A stretch of 64,000 nt of DNA from Marichromatium purpuratum 984 (GCF_000224005.2 NZ_CP007031.1:2881001-2945000); one strand, 5' to 3'; counted from the stretch's first letter, positions 53,052-62,905 are shown. The notes: generated by a model from the sequence alone, not told the origin. Made by a program: numbers and translations.

Positions 53052-53681
53052 GTGAGTTACCAAACCGACGAGGAAAAGGCCGAGGCCATCAAGAAGTGGT
53101 GGCGTGACAACGGCGTTGCCGTGTTCGCCGGTCTCGCGCTCGGCCTGGTCATCATCTTCGGCTGGCGTTACTGGACCGAATACCGCAACGACCATGCCGC
53201 CCAGGCATCGACTCACTTCGAGCAGATGCTCTACAGCGCCGAGGACGCGGACGCGGCCACGGTGCTCGCCAAGCAGTCCGAGCAGCTCGACGCCGACTTC
53301 GGCGCCACGCCCTATGCCGCACTCGGCGCCCTGGTCGCGGCCAAGGGGCTCTATCGAGCCGGTGAGGCCGAGGCGGCCATCGCCCGACTCGAGCGGGTGA
53401 TCGAAGACGCCCCGGACGCGGCGCTGGCACGCCTCGCCGCACTGCGCCTGGCGCGCATCCAGCTCGCCGAGGGCGCGCTCGATGCCGCCGAGTCGACCAT
53501 CGCGACCCATGACGACAGCCCCGAGTTCAGCGCCGACTTCGCCGCGGTACGCGGTGATCTGGCCGCCGCGCGCGGCGACCTCGACGCCGCCCGCGAGGCC
53601 TATGAGACGGCCATCGAGGGCGGTGCCGCACTCTCGCAACTCATCCAGCTCAAGCTCGACAACCTGCCCTCGGCCGGTTAG
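53052..53681 (+). CDS. yfgM: YfgM-family tetratricopeptide membrane protein
   Basis: The protein has 209 residues and a GTG start at 53052 after an AGAGGA ribosome site. [20 protein letters not shown] and the membrane segment (about 22-40) are typical of YfgM, an ancillary SecYEG partner linked to periplasmic chaperones. The periplasmic part has TPR-like helices ending in [10 protein letters not shown]. The order hisS-yfgM-bamB is conserved. Confidence 0.93.
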   Translation: MSYQTDEEKAEAIKKWWRDNGVAVFAGLALGLVIIFGWRYWTEYRNDHAAQASTHFEQMLYSAEDADAATVLAKQSEQLDADFGATPYAALGALVAAKGLYRAGEAEAAIARLERVIEDAPDAALARLAALRLARIQLAEGALDAAESTIATHDDSPEFSADFAAVRGDLAAARGDLDAAREAYETAIEGGAALSQLIQLKLDNLPSAG

Positions 53682-53701
53682 ACGACACACGGAAGGAAGC
53701 T

Positions 53702-54937
53702 ATGGCGATCCACACCAGAGCGGCGATCACCGGCGCCGGCGCACTGCTGTTGAGCGCACTGCTCGGCGGCTGCAGTCTCATCCCCTGGCTCGGCAGCGAG
53801 GAGGATCCGACACCGCCGAGCGAGTTGCCCGAACTCGACCCGTCGCTGAGCCCGACCACGCTGTGGTCGGCGCGCGTCACCGACGGCACCGACGGGCGTC
53901 GCCTCTATCTGGTGCCGACGCTCGCCGCCGGGCGGCTCTATGTCGCCGATGCCCGCGGCACCCTCGTCGCGCTCGACGCCGACAGCGGCCGCGTGTTGTG
54001 GCGCCAGAAGACCGAGCTGGCCTTCAGCGGCGGCCCCGAGGTCCACGGCGAGCGTCTGGTGCTCGGCACCACCGGCGGCGAGCTGGCGGCCTTCTCCACC
54101 GCCGAGGGCACCGAGCTGTGGCGGACCCGACTCGGCAGCGAGGTGCTCTCGGTGCCGCGTTTCGCCGATGCCGAGACCATCGTCGTCCACACCCTCGACG
54201 ACAGCCTCTACGGCATCGAGGCGGCCACCGGCGAGCAGCGCTGGCACCTCACCTACCCCGCCCCGGTGCTCACCCTGCGCGGCAGCAGCACCCCGGCGGT
54301 CGCCCCGGACGGGGTCATCGTCGGACTCTCCGGGGGCAAGCTGATCAAGTTCGATGTCGCCGACGGCACGCCGTTGTGGGAGGTCACCATCACCCGACCG
54401 AGCGGGCGCTCCGAACTCTCACGCATCGCCGACATCGACGCCGACCCGGTGCTGGTCGGCACCACGGTGTTCGTCGGCACCTACAACGGCGACCTGGCTG
54501 CGGTCGACGCCGTCACCGGCACCGTGCTGTGGCGCCGCGAACTCTCCGCCCACGCCGGTCTTGCCGCCACCCCGGAGGCGCTGTTCGTCACCGACTCGCG
54601 CGATCAGGTGTGGGGCGCCGACCCGCTCAGCGGCGCCGGACGCTGGGTACAGGAAGGGCTACGCTATCGTCGGCTCACCGCGCCGGCGTTGAGCGGCCAG
54701 GTGGTCGTGGTCGGCGACCTGGAGGGCTATGTCCACCTGCTCGACGCCGCCGACGGCCAGCTGCTCGGACGCGCCCGCATCACCAAGAAAGCGCCGATCA
54801 CCGCACCGCCGCTGGCCGTCGCCGGGCGGCTCTATGTCTATGCCGACGACGGGACGCTGAGCGCCCTCAGCGTCGGCGCCATTCCGGCGCGGACGGCGCA
54901 ACGCGCGCCCGAGCAAGCCGACAACGCGAGTCCCTGA
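53702..54937 (+). CDS. bamB: Outer-membrane assembly lipoprotein BamB
   Basis: The protein has 411 residues. The lipobox LGGC places the lipidated cysteine at C24. The mature part is an eight-bladed beta-propeller with PQQ-like repeats, for example [20 protein letters not shown] and [20 protein letters not shown]. BamB helps BamA insert outer-membrane proteins. It lies 20 bases after yfgM and five bases before der. Confidence 0.95.
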   Translation: MAIHTRAAITGAGALLLSALLGGCSLIPWLGSEEDPTPPSELPELDPSLSPTTLWSARVTDGTDGRRLYLVPTLAAGRLYVADARGTLVALDADSGRVLWRQKTELAFSGGPEVHGERLVLGTTGGELAAFSTAEGTELWRTRLGSEVLSVPRFADAETIVVHTLDDSLYGIEAATGEQRWHLTYPAPVLTLRGSSTPAVAPDGVIVGLSGGKLIKFDVADGTPLWEVTITRPSGRSELSRIADIDADPVLVGTTVFVGTYNGDLAAVDAVTGTVLWRRELSAHAGLAATPEALFVTDSRDQVWGADPLSGAGRWVQEGLRYRRLTAPALSGQVVVVGDLEGYVHLLDAADGQLLGRARITKKAPITAPPLAVAGRLYVYADDGTLSALSVGAIPARTAQRAPEQADNASP

Positions 54938-54942
54938 ATACC

Positions 54943-56343
54943 ATGCTCCCCGTCATCACCCTGGTCGGTCGTCCCAATGTCGGCAAGTCGACCCTGTTCA
55001 ACCGGCTCACGCGCACCCGCGACGCGCTGGTCGCCGACTTCCCCGGGCTCACCCGCGATCGCCAATACGGGGTCGGGCGGATCGGCCCCGGTCCTTATGT
55101 GATCGTCGACACCGGCGGTATCGCCACCGCCACCGAGGGCGTCGAGACGCTGATGGAGCGTCAGGTGCAACTGGCCATCGAGGAGGCCGATCACCTGCTG
55201 TTCGTGGTCGACGCGCGCGACGGCTGCACCCCGGAGGACATCGCCATCGCCGAACGGCTGCGCCGTATCGGCAAGCCGATGACCCTGGTGGTCAACAAGA
55301 GCGACACCTTCGACCCGCTGCTCGCCACCGCCGAGTTCCACGCCCTCGGGCTGGGCGAACCGCGCGCGGTCTCGGCCACCCAGGGGATGGCGATCCGGCC
55401 GCTGGTCGAGCATGTCTTCGCCCTGCTCCCCGAACCCGCCGAGGAGGAGGCCGCCGAGGAGGACGACGAGCGGGGCGTCAAGGTGGCAATCGTCGGTCGC
55501 CCCAATGCCGGCAAGTCGACGCTGATCAACCGTCTGGTCGGCGAGGAGCGTGTGGTCGCCTTCGACAGCCCCGGCACCACCCGCGACAGCGTCTTCATCC
55601 CCTTCGAGCGTGACGGTCGGCGCTACACCCTGATCGACACCGCCGGTCTGCGCCGTCGCGCCAAGGTTAAGGAGGCGATTGAGAAATTCAGCGTGATCAA
55701 GACGCTGCAGGCGATCGAGGCGGCCAACGTGGTGGTCCTGGTGATCGATGCCCATGCCGGCATCGGCGAGCAGGACGCCACCCTCGCCGGCCATGTCATC
55801 GACAGCGGTCGCGCCGTGGTGGTGGCGATCAACAAGTGGGACGGACTCGACGCCGAGGCGCGCGAACAGGTCAAGGCGCAGTTCACCCGCAAGCTCGGTT
55901 TCCTCGACTTCGCCAAGCTGCACCGTATCTCGGCGCTGCATGGCAGCGGCGTCGGGCTGCTGCTCGACGACGTCGACCTGGCCTATGCCAACGCCACCCG
56001 CAACCTCTCCACCCCGGAGCTGACCCGGCTGCTCGAAGCGGCGGTACAGGAGCACCAGCCGCCGCTGGTGCGCGGTCGACGCATCAAGCTGCGCTATGCC
56101 CACCAGGGTGGACGCAATCCGCCGGTGGTGGTCATCCACGGCAACCAGACCGAGGAGACCCCGGCGAGCTACAAGCGCTATCTGATCAACCGCTTCCGCC
56201 GCGAACTCGATCTGCTCGGCACCCCGCTGCGCCTGGAGTTCAAGAGCGGCGGCAACCCCTACGAGGGCAAGCGCAACCCGCTCACCCCGCGCCAGATCAA
56301 GAGCCGCCAGCGGCTCAAGAAGTTCACCTCGCGCAAGCGTTGA
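54943..56343 (+). CDS. der: Ribosome biogenesis GTPase Der (EngA)
   Basis: The protein has 466 residues. Two tandem GTPase domains each have a complete G1 motif: [14 protein letters not shown] near residue 8 and [14 protein letters not shown] near 184. DTGGI and DTAGL are the G3 motifs, and NKSD and NKWD the G4 motifs. A KH-like C-terminal domain ends in [11 protein letters not shown]. It acts in 50S subunit assembly. The start is the ATG at 54943, five bases after bamB. Confidence 0.97.
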   Translation: MLPVITLVGRPNVGKSTLFNRLTRTRDALVADFPGLTRDRQYGVGRIGPGPYVIVDTGGIATATEGVETLMERQVQLAIEEADHLLFVVDARDGCTPEDIAIAERLRRIGKPMTLVVNKSDTFDPLLATAEFHALGLGEPRAVSATQGMAIRPLVEHVFALLPEPAEEEAAEEDDERGVKVAIVGRPNAGKSTLINRLVGEERVVAFDSPGTTRDSVFIPFERDGRRYTLIDTAGLRRRAKVKEAIEKFSVIKTLQAIEAANVVVLVIDAHAGIGEQDATLAGHVIDSGRAVVVAINKWDGLDAEAREQVKAQFTRKLGFLDFAKLHRISALHGSGVGLLLDDVDLAYANATRNLSTPELTRLLEAAVQEHQPPLVRGRRIKLRYAHQGGRNPPVVVIHGNQTEETPASYKRYLINRFRRELDLLGTPLRLEFKSGGNPYEGKRNPLTPRQIKSRQRLKKFTSRKR

Positions 56344-56394
56344 ATCCATCGGTGCAGGGACGCACCACCCTCGCCGTCTCGTCGACGACGGCCC

Positions 56395-56400
56395 TATAAT
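56395..56400 (+). promoter_or_regulatory. Candidate -10 element upstream of the Met-zipper gene
   Basis: A perfect TATAAT stands 36 bases before the start at 56436. The -35 region is not consensus. The preceding GGTGC/GCACC mini-hairpin (56351-56366) may end the der transcript. Confidence 0.4.
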
Positions 56401-56435
56401 CGGCATCCCCAGCAACACTCAGGACGAGGGCGCAG

Positions 56436-57062
56436 ATGACCGATCAGATCGAAGGCGATTCACCCCAGCACGGAATCGATGCGCTGATCCAGGCGCTCAG
56501 GGAAGACACCGCGCAGCGCGCCCGACTCAGCGACCAGCTCGAACGCCTGCTCGCGGCGAGCGGCCCCGAGCGTCAACTCAACGACATCAGCGGACTCGAC
56601 CGACGACTCCACATCGAGGAGCGTCGTCACTCCCGCGCCAAGTGGTACACCGGCGTGCTCGGCCTGTTCGCCGTGCTGATGGGCGGCGTGCTCTTCTATC
56701 TGGTGTTCATGATGGCCCACGACATGAACCGGATGGAGGACTACATGTACAACATGGGCCACACCGCCGGCGACACCCGCGTGCGCCCCTCCGAGTTCAA
56801 GACCCAGGGCGAGAGCTACATGGCGGCGATGGCCGGCGACATGGGCAGCATGCGCACCAGCATGGAGGCGATGCGCGACGACATGGGCCGGATGCGCGTG
56901 AGCATCGTCGAGATGAGTGACGACATGACCCAGATGAACACCACCATGGGCCGTCTCCAGTACGACGTCCTGCTGATGCGCCAAGGCGTCGGTGGCATGG
57001 CCAGCGACACCCGCGCCATGGGCATTCCCTTCCGCGTCATGGACTCGATGGCTCCGTGGTGA
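56436..57062 (+). CDS. Membrane protein with methionine-zipper coiled coil
   Basis: No family is recognised. The product has 208 residues: a cytoplasmic N-terminus with a likely coil (15-45), one membrane segment (about 70-93), then a periplasmic part. From residue 129 to 195 the hydrophobic heptad positions are mostly methionine with strict 3-4 spacing (M129, M132, M136, M139, M143, M146, M150, M153, I157, M160, M164, M167, M171 and on). This is a long coiled coil whose core is methionine. Directly downstream is a c-type cytochrome, and the two genes nearly touch. Methionine-lined surfaces can bind copper or resist oxidation, but no function is proven. It has its own TATAAT upstream. Confidence 0.8.
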   Translation: MTDQIEGDSPQHGIDALIQALREDTAQRARLSDQLERLLAASGPERQLNDISGLDRRLHIEERRHSRAKWYTGVLGLFAVLMGGVLFYLVFMMAHDMNRMEDYMYNMGHTAGDTRVRPSEFKTQGESYMAAMAGDMGSMRTSMEAMRDDMGRMRVSIVEMSDDMTQMNTTMGRLQYDVLLMRQGVGGMASDTRAMGIPFRVMDSMAPW

Positions 57063-57076
57063 TCCGGCCCCGATCG

Positions 57077-57529
57077 ATGATGCGACTCGCCATCGTGTTC
57101 GTCACCGCCTTGCTCGGCGCCACGGCGTACGCCGAAACCGCCGAGGAGCTGGTCGCCGGCAAGGTCCGCGCCGATATCGACTACCGCCAGCTAATGGAGC
57201 TGATGGGCGAGGCCGTCGGCACCATCCAGCGTGGCATCCTGCGCGAGAATGCCGAACTGGTGGCCATCGGTGCGCGCATGATCCTCGACCATCCGGCACC
57301 ACGCCACCGCCCCTGGACGATCATGGCGCCGAGCGATCGCAACGCCTTCAAGCAGGCGCTGCTCGCCTTCGACCCGCAGCTCGACCGCCATGCCGGCGCC
57401 GCACTCGAGGCCGCGCGCGAGGCCGACTGGGGCGCTGCGCTCGACGCCCTCGCCCGGCTCGATCATGCCTGCATCGCCTGCCACGCCGGCTGGCGACAAC
57501 GGGTCATGCGCACCGCGCCCGCACCCTGA
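57077..57529 (+). CDS. Periplasmic c-type cytochrome, cytochrome c'-like
   Basis: The protein has 150 residues from the ATG at 57077. A signal peptide (MMRLAIVFVTALLGATAYA) precedes a helical domain ending in one haem site CIACHAGWRQR. The single C-terminal CxxCH and helical make-up resemble class II (c'-type) cytochromes, although it is not close to the cytochrome c' at 15950. An in-frame GTG at 57056 overlaps the preceding gene and is a possible start, but gives a poorer signal. It probably works with the methionine-zipper protein upstream (inference). Confidence 0.8.
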   Translation: MMRLAIVFVTALLGATAYAETAEELVAGKVRADIDYRQLMELMGEAVGTIQRGILRENAELVAIGARMILDHPAPRHRPWTIMAPSDRNAFKQALLAFDPQLDRHAGAALEAAREADWGAALDALARLDHACIACHAGWRQRVMRTAPAP

Positions 57530-57604
57530 GCCCCCCGGGAGGCGCCCGGCTGTCATACAATGCGGAGTGCAACCCAAACCACCCGACCGCAAGGGGGCCT
57601 CACG

Positions 57605-58000
57605 ATGAACGCACCACGCTCCACCCAGGAACTCGCCGCCCTGTTCGACCTGCCCGCCCCCGATCGCTATAGCCTCTTCGTCACCGAGGCCGTCGAACAC
57701 GACCAGGTCTGGACACTGTGCGCCGAGGACGGCTTCGTCGCCTTCAGCGACGAGGACGACACCGACTGCTTCCCCTTCTGGCCGGCCCCGGAGCTGGCCG
57801 CCGCCCTGGCCGAGGAGGACTGGGGCGACTGTCGTCCCGAATCGCTCCCGCTCGCCACCTTCATGGAACGCTGGCTCCCCGGCATGGACCGTGACGAGCG
57901 CCTGGTCTCGGTGTTCGCCGCCCCCGACGGCAGCGGCATGGTGGTCGATCCGCTGGAGCTGCTCGCCGACCTCGAGGCCGCACAGCGCGCGCGCGACTGA
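57605..58000 (+). CDS. DUF2750 protein
   Basis: The protein has 131 residues from the ATG at 57605. Family features are LPAPDRYSLFVTEAVEHDQV, DCFPFWPAPELA, FMERWLPGMDRDERLVSVF and VVDPLELLADLE, all typical of the cytoplasmic DUF2750 family. The function is not known. TACAAT at 57556-57561 may be its -10 element. It is convergent with the CBS-like gene across a strong hairpin. Confidence 0.85.
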   Translation: MNAPRSTQELAALFDLPAPDRYSLFVTEAVEHDQVWTLCAEDGFVAFSDEDDTDCFPFWPAPELAAALAEEDWGDCRPESLPLATFMERWLPGMDRDERLVSVFAAPDGSGMVVDPLELLADLEAAQRARD

Positions 58001-58005
58001 GCGCA

Positions 58006-58037
58006 CCGTCCCCGCGCGAGATCGACCGCGGGGACGG
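58006..58037. terminator. Perfect 11-bp hairpin between convergent genes
   Basis: CCGTCCCCGCG (58006-58016) and CGCGGGGACGG (58027-58037) form a perfect 11-bp stem with a 10-nt loop. It lies six bases after the DUF2750 stop and ten bases from the end of the convergent PLP-enzyme gene, so it probably serves both. Confidence 0.7.
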
Positions 58038-58046
58038 CCGCCTCCT

Positions 58047-59078
58047 TCATGACGAGATGTCGTGCCCTTGCGCCTTCATCCAGCGATCACTGAAGAACTT
58101 GGAGAGATATTTGAGGCCGGAGTCCGGGAGCACGGTGACAATGGTCACCGGCTCATCGGACCGCCTCGCGATCTGGACGCAGCCCCATAGATTCGCCCCG
58201 GAGCTACCACCGGCGAAGATCCCCTCCTGTCTCGCCAGACGTCGCGCCATCGCAAAGGCATCGGCATCCTCGAATTGCAGGACCTCGTCGACGACCGTGA
58301 AATCCATGCACTCGGCGATATGGTCCTCGCCCACACCTTCGACCTGATAGGTCCCGATCTTGCCGTGATCGACCGTTCCGGTATTGAAGTAGTCGTGATA
58401 GATCGACCCGACCGGATCCGGCATGATGACCTTGAGATCGGGCAGCCTCTCCTTCAGGTATCTGCCGATCCCGGAGATCGTTCCCCCGGTACTGCCGCTG
58501 GCCACGAAGTAGTCGATCTCTCCCCCGGTTTGTTCCCAGATCTCCTTGCCGGTAGTCAGGTAATGGGCCTCGGCATTCTTGGGGTTGTCGTATTGATCGA
58601 TCATGAAGGACCCGGGGATGGAGGCGGCGATGTCCCGTGCCCGCCTGACATAGTGATCCGGGGATCCCGGCTGCGCCGACGTGGGACACCGCACGACCTC
58701 CGCGCCCAGGGCTCGCAAGGCGTCCTGTTTCTCTTGGCTCACCTTGTCGGGCATGGTGAGGATCGCGCGGTACCCCTTGATCGCCGCGATCATGGCGATC
58801 GCGGCACCCGTGTTGCCCGAGGTGTTCTCGACGATGGTCCCGCCGGACCTCAGCACTCCCGACCGCTCGGCGTCCTCGATGATGTGCTTGACGATCCGAT
58901 CCTTGACGCTTCCGCTCGGGTTGAAGGTCTCGAGCTTCGCGAGGACGGTGACATGGTCCTGGCTGAAGAGCTTGTCCAGCCTGACCAGCGGGGTACTCCC
59001 GATATGATCGAGGATCGTGCCGTGATGGACCTGAGTGCGGCCGGACGGACGCTGCTCCGCTTGGATCGACGCTGCCAT
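58047..59078 (-). CDS. PLP-dependent CBS/cysteine-synthase-like enzyme
   Basis: The protein has 343 residues from the ATG at 59076-59078. It is a fold-type II PLP enzyme: IGSTPLVRLDKL, the PLP lysine K59 in FNPSGSVKDRI, VENTSGNTGAAIAMI, the phosphate loop ASGSTGGTISG, and AGGSSGANLWG near the end. The sequence style is closer to cystathionine beta-synthase than to CysK, but no CBS pair follows. It lies 23 bases after a methyltransferase gene and in line with an EamA exporter, so it may make a small amino acid rather than serve general cysteine synthesis (inference). The substrate is unknown. Confidence 0.85.
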   Translation of the reverse strand: MAASIQAEQRPSGRTQVHHGTILDHIGSTPLVRLDKLFSQDHVTVLAKLETFNPSGSVKDRIVKHIIEDAERSGVLRSGGTIVENTSGNTGAAIAMIAAIKGYRAILTMPDKVSQEKQDALRALGAEVVRCPTSAQPGSPDHYVRRARDIAASIPGSFMIDQYDNPKNAEAHYLTTGKEIWEQTGGEIDYFVASGSTGGTISGIGRYLKERLPDLKVIMPDPVGSIYHDYFNTGTVDHGKIGTYQVEGVGEDHIAECMDFTVVDEVLQFEDADAFAMARRLARQEGIFAGGSSGANLWGCVQIARRSDEPVTIVTVLPDSGLKYLSKFFSDRWMKAQGHDISS

Positions 59079-59101
59079 TCTCCACCCCCTTGTCGTGCAC
59101 C

Positions 59102-60100
59102 CTAGACGCGATGCTGCGCATCGACCACGACCACCGTGTGTCCGAGTTCGACGCCCTTCTGCACGATCGCGATGGCGGTCTCCGCATCGATGGCATGGGG
59201 TTGAAGTCTCGCCTCGATCTCCAGCGCCGCATCCAGCGACTGGGCGGGATCGAGATCCGCGAACACCTCCCGCAGGATCTCCACCGGATAGAACTGAAAG
59301 GGCCCGTGGCCATGCTTCTGGTGCACTGCGTAGGATCCCACCACCTCCTCCGGCTCGGACTGTATCTTCCAGGTGTAAATCAGCAGCTCCGGGTCGAACC
59401 CCGCGTGGCGCGGCATCTCGAGGATCGAGGTGATCGGAACCCTGGCCCCGATCGAGCACAACACGTGGCCGCCGGGCTTCAGTATACTGCCCGCCTGTCG
59501 CAGTAGGCTGTAGTGCAGCTCCAGCAGGTCGTTCCGAATCGCTTCGGGGAGTCCGTGTTCGCGTGACCTGATATAGCTGGAGCTGTTCATCCCGTGTTCG
59601 AGATCGATCCCTTCAAGCAACGGGATGTTGGGGAGGTTCTCGTAGATGAGATCGAACAGCTGCCCGGTCTCGAGCAATGGTTCGGCGAGATCCCCGACAT
59701 GGCCCTCGACCTGGAAACGCGACGGTTCCAGGAGATTGGCGAGGATGTTGCCGACCGCCTTGTCGACCACGTCGTGATGCATATCGGTGACGACGACATG
59801 AGCCGGCCCCAGGAGTTCGATCGCGGCGATCGCATCGATCCCGGATCCGGTGCCAATGGAGCAGAAATCGACCAAGTCGGACTCGTTCAGGCCATATTTA
59901 CTGGCGTATGCGATGAAGGAAGGGATCGCCACGGAGGCGACCCAGTCGCGACGTGGCACATCGATCTTCGGCAGATAAGTGTGCTCGGTCAGCTCGACCC
60001 GCAGCTCGGGGGTGAGCCGTTGAATCGTCCGCCCCGACTCAAAGAAGCCCTGGATCGAGCTTGCGATGTCGGCGGGTGCTCGTACGGTCGTCGATTGCAT
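59102..60100 (-). CDS. Class I SAM-dependent methyltransferase-fold protein
   Basis: The protein has 332 residues from the ATG at 60098-60100, preceded by GAGG at good spacing. The SAM motif I is DFCSIGTGSGIDA (about 79-90). ENLPNIP (154-160) stands where N-methyltransferases carry the NPPY-type motif. GSILKPGGHVLCSIGARVPI is the late beta-strand motif. The first 60 residues (IQRLTPELRVELTEHTYLPK) are a separate substrate domain. The methyl acceptor is unknown. It sits between the exporter and the PLP enzyme and is probably part of one pathway. Confidence 0.8.
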   Translation of the reverse strand: MQSTTVRAPADIASSIQGFFESGRTIQRLTPELRVELTEHTYLPKIDVPRRDWVASVAIPSFIAYASKYGLNESDLVDFCSIGTGSGIDAIAAIELLGPAHVVVTDMHHDVVDKAVGNILANLLEPSRFQVEGHVGDLAEPLLETGQLFDLIYENLPNIPLLEGIDLEHGMNSSSYIRSREHGLPEAIRNDLLELHYSLLRQAGSILKPGGHVLCSIGARVPITSILEMPRHAGFDPELLIYTWKIQSEPEEVVGSYAVHQKHGHGPFQFYPVEILREVFADLDPAQSLDAALEIEARLQPHAIDAETAIAIVQKGVELGHTVVVVDAQHRV

Positions 60101-60422
60101 GGTGCTCCTCACTTCCTGGGTTGTGACCGCCCCGGATGTCATCGAGGCAGACGGGTCATCGACAGGGCGATATTCCGAGAGGACCCGCCCTCGGCAATAC
60201 GCTATGTCGTTCGGGCGGCGAGTCGCGGCCAGCATGGAGGAAGCATTGCGAACCCTCCGGCAGATCGACGATGCGCCACCCTTCGCTGTGTCGGCCGAGA
60301 TCGGACCGGACGACACTCCTCTCCAGCCCGGTCAGACCGGGAGGAGACAGCCATTCGAGGTGGCACATCCTTGTGCCGAGGGAGACTCCTGATGATCGAG
60401 TCCTGCTCGCCCTACCGCGCGC
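60101..60422. other. Gap between EamA exporter and methyltransferase genes
   Basis: These 322 bases separate two same-strand genes of the cluster. Short open frames exist on both strands but lack ribosome sites or family features. The methyltransferase/PLP pair may have its own promoter here; no clear hexamer pair was identified. Confidence 0.35.
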
Positions 60423-61397
60423 CTAATCCTGCTTCCTGACGGCGGTGCCTCTCATCACGACCAGCAAGATCCCCAGCGCCACCGGAATAACGCCGACGGC
60501 CTCGAACCAGTAGATCGGCTCGGCGAGCAGCAACCAGGCGATGACGAGACCGAACACCGGGGTCATGAAATGGAAGGAGCTGGCGGTACTGGCACTCGTC
60601 AGGCTCAGGATCCTGAGCCACAGCAGCACGGCGCCGACGGAGACCACGAGTACCAGATAGATCAGCGACACCAGGAGCGTGGTGTCGAGCGTGACGGATG
60701 AGACGTCCTCGAGCGTCAGGGCGACCGGCAGCAACAGCAACCCGCCCAACAGGGTCTGGATGGCATTGACCGAGAGCAGACTCATCTCCACCCGCATACG
60801 CTTGAACAGGATGGTCCCGAGCGACAGCGCCAGTGTTCCCAGCGCCACATAACCGATCCCCAGGGGGCTGATGTCGGCGACGTCCGAAACGCTGCGATGG
60901 AAGATGAAGAATACGCCGCCGAAGCCCAGCATCAGGCCAATCAGTTGCCGGGCGGTGATGCGCTCGCCGAGCAGGAAGATGGCCAGTACCATGGTCATCA
61001 GCGGGGTCGTGGCCGCGATGATGGTGACCAGCCCGGAGGGCACCGTGGCCAGTCCGGTAAAGCTCAACCCGAGATAGGCGGTGTTGTTCAGGAACCCGAG
61101 TAGCAACAGGTTGAGGAACGTGCGTCCGTCGATACGCCAGCGCTCGCCGAGCAACCACGCCAGCAGCAACATGAGGACCCCGGCGAGGACGAAGCGCATC
61201 ACCAGGAGAGTCAACGGCGGCGAGGACTGGAGCGCGATCTTGCCGGCAACGAAGGCGGAGCTCCAGATGATGCAGAAAACGAGCGCGAGTCCGAGGATGT
61301 AGAACGTGCTCGTCGAGGCCGCTCCCTCGCGTGGTTCGAGGCGTCCTCTGGACGGAACGCCCATCGCGATCGCCTCGTCGGTATCGCTGCTGTTCAT
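60423..61397 (-). CDS. EamA/DMT-family transporter
   Basis: The protein has 324 residues with ten membrane segments in two EamA repeats (YILGLALVFCIIWSSAFVAG and GIGYVALGTLALSLGTILFK begin the halves). The family exports amino acids, metabolites or metallophores, or imports some. The first about 30 residues are hydrophilic. It is divergent from a LysR regulator 101 bases away, the usual arrangement for an exporter controlled by its substrate. Downstream on the same strand are the methyltransferase and PLP enzyme, so it may export their product. Confidence 0.9.
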   Translation of the reverse strand: MNSSDTDEAIAMGVPSRGRLEPREGAASTSTFYILGLALVFCIIWSSAFVAGKIALQSSPPLTLLVMRFVLAGVLMLLLAWLLGERWRIDGRTFLNLLLLGFLNNTAYLGLSFTGLATVPSGLVTIIAATTPLMTMVLAIFLLGERITARQLIGLMLGFGGVFFIFHRSVSDVADISPLGIGYVALGTLALSLGTILFKRMRVEMSLLSVNAIQTLLGGLLLLPVALTLEDVSSVTLDTTLLVSLIYLVLVVSVGAVLLWLRILSLTSASTASSFHFMTPVFGLVIAWLLLAEPIYWFEAVGVIPVALGILLVVMRGTAVRKQD

Positions 61398-61498
61398 GGT
61401 CGTCGGCGAATTTTCTCGATAAGTGGCGCAGCAGGGTAAGGACCTGGTCGTCCTGAGGGAAAATGAATTCTTCGGAGCAAAAGGGATAAGAAATCGTT

Positions 61499-62425
61499 AT
61501 GGGTATCCCGAGCCTCAACGTCGAGTTACTGAGAACCTTCGTCACCGTGGTCGAGGCGCAGGGCTTCACCCAGGCCGGCGCGCGTCTCCATCGCACCCAG
61601 CCCGCCGTGAGCATCCAGGTCAAGCGTCTGGAGCAACTGGTCGAGCGTCCATTGTTCGTGCGTCGCAAGGGCCGCCTGTGCGGCCTGACCGAGGCGGGCG
61701 AGGTCCTGCTGGGATACGCGCGTCACATGCTGCGAATCAACGACGACGCGCTCCAGGCCGTCGGCGCGTCCGGGCTCGCGGGCAAGGTACGTCTGGGGAC
61801 ACCGGAGGACTTCGCCAGCAAGTATCTACCCCTGCTGCTGTCGCGTTTCGCCACCATGCATCCCCGGGTCCAGCTGGAGGTCTGCTGCGACCTCTCGGTG
61901 AAACTGCTGAAGTCGGTGCGTGACGGCGAACTCGACCTGGCGCTGATCCGGCGCAATCTCGAAGCCGAGGGTGGTCGGGGCCTGTATCGAGAGCCGTTGC
62001 ACTGGGTCGGCAGCCGCATGTGCCAACTGATCGAGACCGACCCCCTACCCCTGGCGGTGTTCCCGGAGGGGTGCGCCTACCGCGCCCATGCCATCGACGC
62101 ACTCGCGGCGAACGGCCGCGCCTGGCGGCTGGCCTATGTCAGTCCCAGCCTCGTCGGGATCCAGGCCGCCGTACTGGGCGGACTCGGGGTCTCGGTGCTG
62201 CCGGACAGCTCCCTGTTACCCGGCCACCGGACATTGGGCACGGCCGACGGACTCCCCTCGCTGCCAAGCGTCGAGCTGGCCCTCGAGATCGCCCCGAGCG
62301 GGCTGTCGCGTGCCGGGGAATCGCTCGTCGACTACATCCTGGGGCGGGTCGAGGACGGATTCGAATCACTCGATCCGATGACCGATGAGCAGGTCTCGAC
62401 GAGGGTGGAAGTCGAGGACGGATGA
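61499..62425 (+). CDS. LysR-family transcriptional regulator
   Basis: The protein has 308 residues. The N-terminal winged helix (residues 1-65) reads NVELLRTFVTVVEAQGFTQA then RTQPAVSIQVKRLEQLVERP, a standard LysR DNA-binding domain. The rest is a periplasmic-binding-like effector domain. It is divergent from the EamA gene, so it probably controls that gene and itself from the 61398-61498 gap. No clear T-N11-A palindrome was picked out. A weak hairpin follows its stop. Confidence 0.92.
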   Translation: MGIPSLNVELLRTFVTVVEAQGFTQAGARLHRTQPAVSIQVKRLEQLVERPLFVRRKGRLCGLTEAGEVLLGYARHMLRINDDALQAVGASGLAGKVRLGTPEDFASKYLPLLLSRFATMHPRVQLEVCCDLSVKLLKSVRDGELDLALIRRNLEAEGGRGLYREPLHWVGSRMCQLIETDPLPLAVFPEGCAYRAHAIDALAANGRAWRLAYVSPSLVGIQAAVLGGLGVSVLPDSSLLPGHRTLGTADGLPSLPSVELALEIAPSGLSRAGESLVDYILGRVEDGFESLDPMTDEQVSTRVEVEDG

Positions 62426-62485
62426 GCGGGCTCCGCCCCTCATTCATCCCCCGCACGATCATCGTCACCACTCCGGGTGCGATGC

Positions 62486-62890
62486 TCATCCCTTACCCGC
62501 ACAGCGTCCGATCATCGCCGAGCAACGCTTGATGCTGCCGAAGCCCCAACCGGCGCGGTTGTTGCTGGCGACGGCGACGACGCGCCCGTCGCGCACACGG
62601 ATATCGAAGACACAGGCGCGGGCGTCGTCCTCGGGGGCTGGGGCCGGGGTGGCACGCAGCAGGCCATCGGCGCCGCGGCGCTGCGCCGAGGAGTAGTGGC
62701 GCAGCGTGACACCGGGATCCGTGGCCGACCGAGTGACCGACAGCGGCTCGCCGATGCAGTGCGCGAGCCGCTCGACCTCAGCGCCGAGCAAGCGCTGCTC
62801 GGCCTCGTGGACCTGGTGCAGATGGGGCGCGCCGCAGCCGCCGGAGAGCAGTGCGACGGCGACGAACAGGAGCGGCTTCTGGATACGCAT
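62486..62890 (-). CDS. Small lipoprotein of unknown function
   Basis: The protein has 134 residues. The signal MRIQKPLLFVAVALLSGGC has a lipobox (SGGC) with C19 as the lipidated residue. The mature part contains HLHQVHEAEQRLLGAEVERL and a strand-rich end (CVFDIRVRDGRVVAVASNNR) with four more cysteines. No family was recognised. It follows the small membrane protein on the same strand after 15 bases and may be in its operon, under the MarR operator. Confidence 0.7.
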   Translation of the reverse strand: MRIQKPLLFVAVALLSGGCGAPHLHQVHEAEQRLLGAEVERLAHCIGEPLSVTRSATDPGVTLRHYSSAQRRGADGLLRATPAPAPEDDARACVFDIRVRDGRVVAVASNNRAGWGFGSIKRCSAMIGRCAGKG

Positions 62891-62905
62891 GATCGTCTCC
62901 CCCGC

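Noticed and set aside
60066-60426. Two overlapping plus-strand frames in the gap between exporter and methyltransferase
   Set aside because: No ribosome site, no family, and composition like shadow frames.
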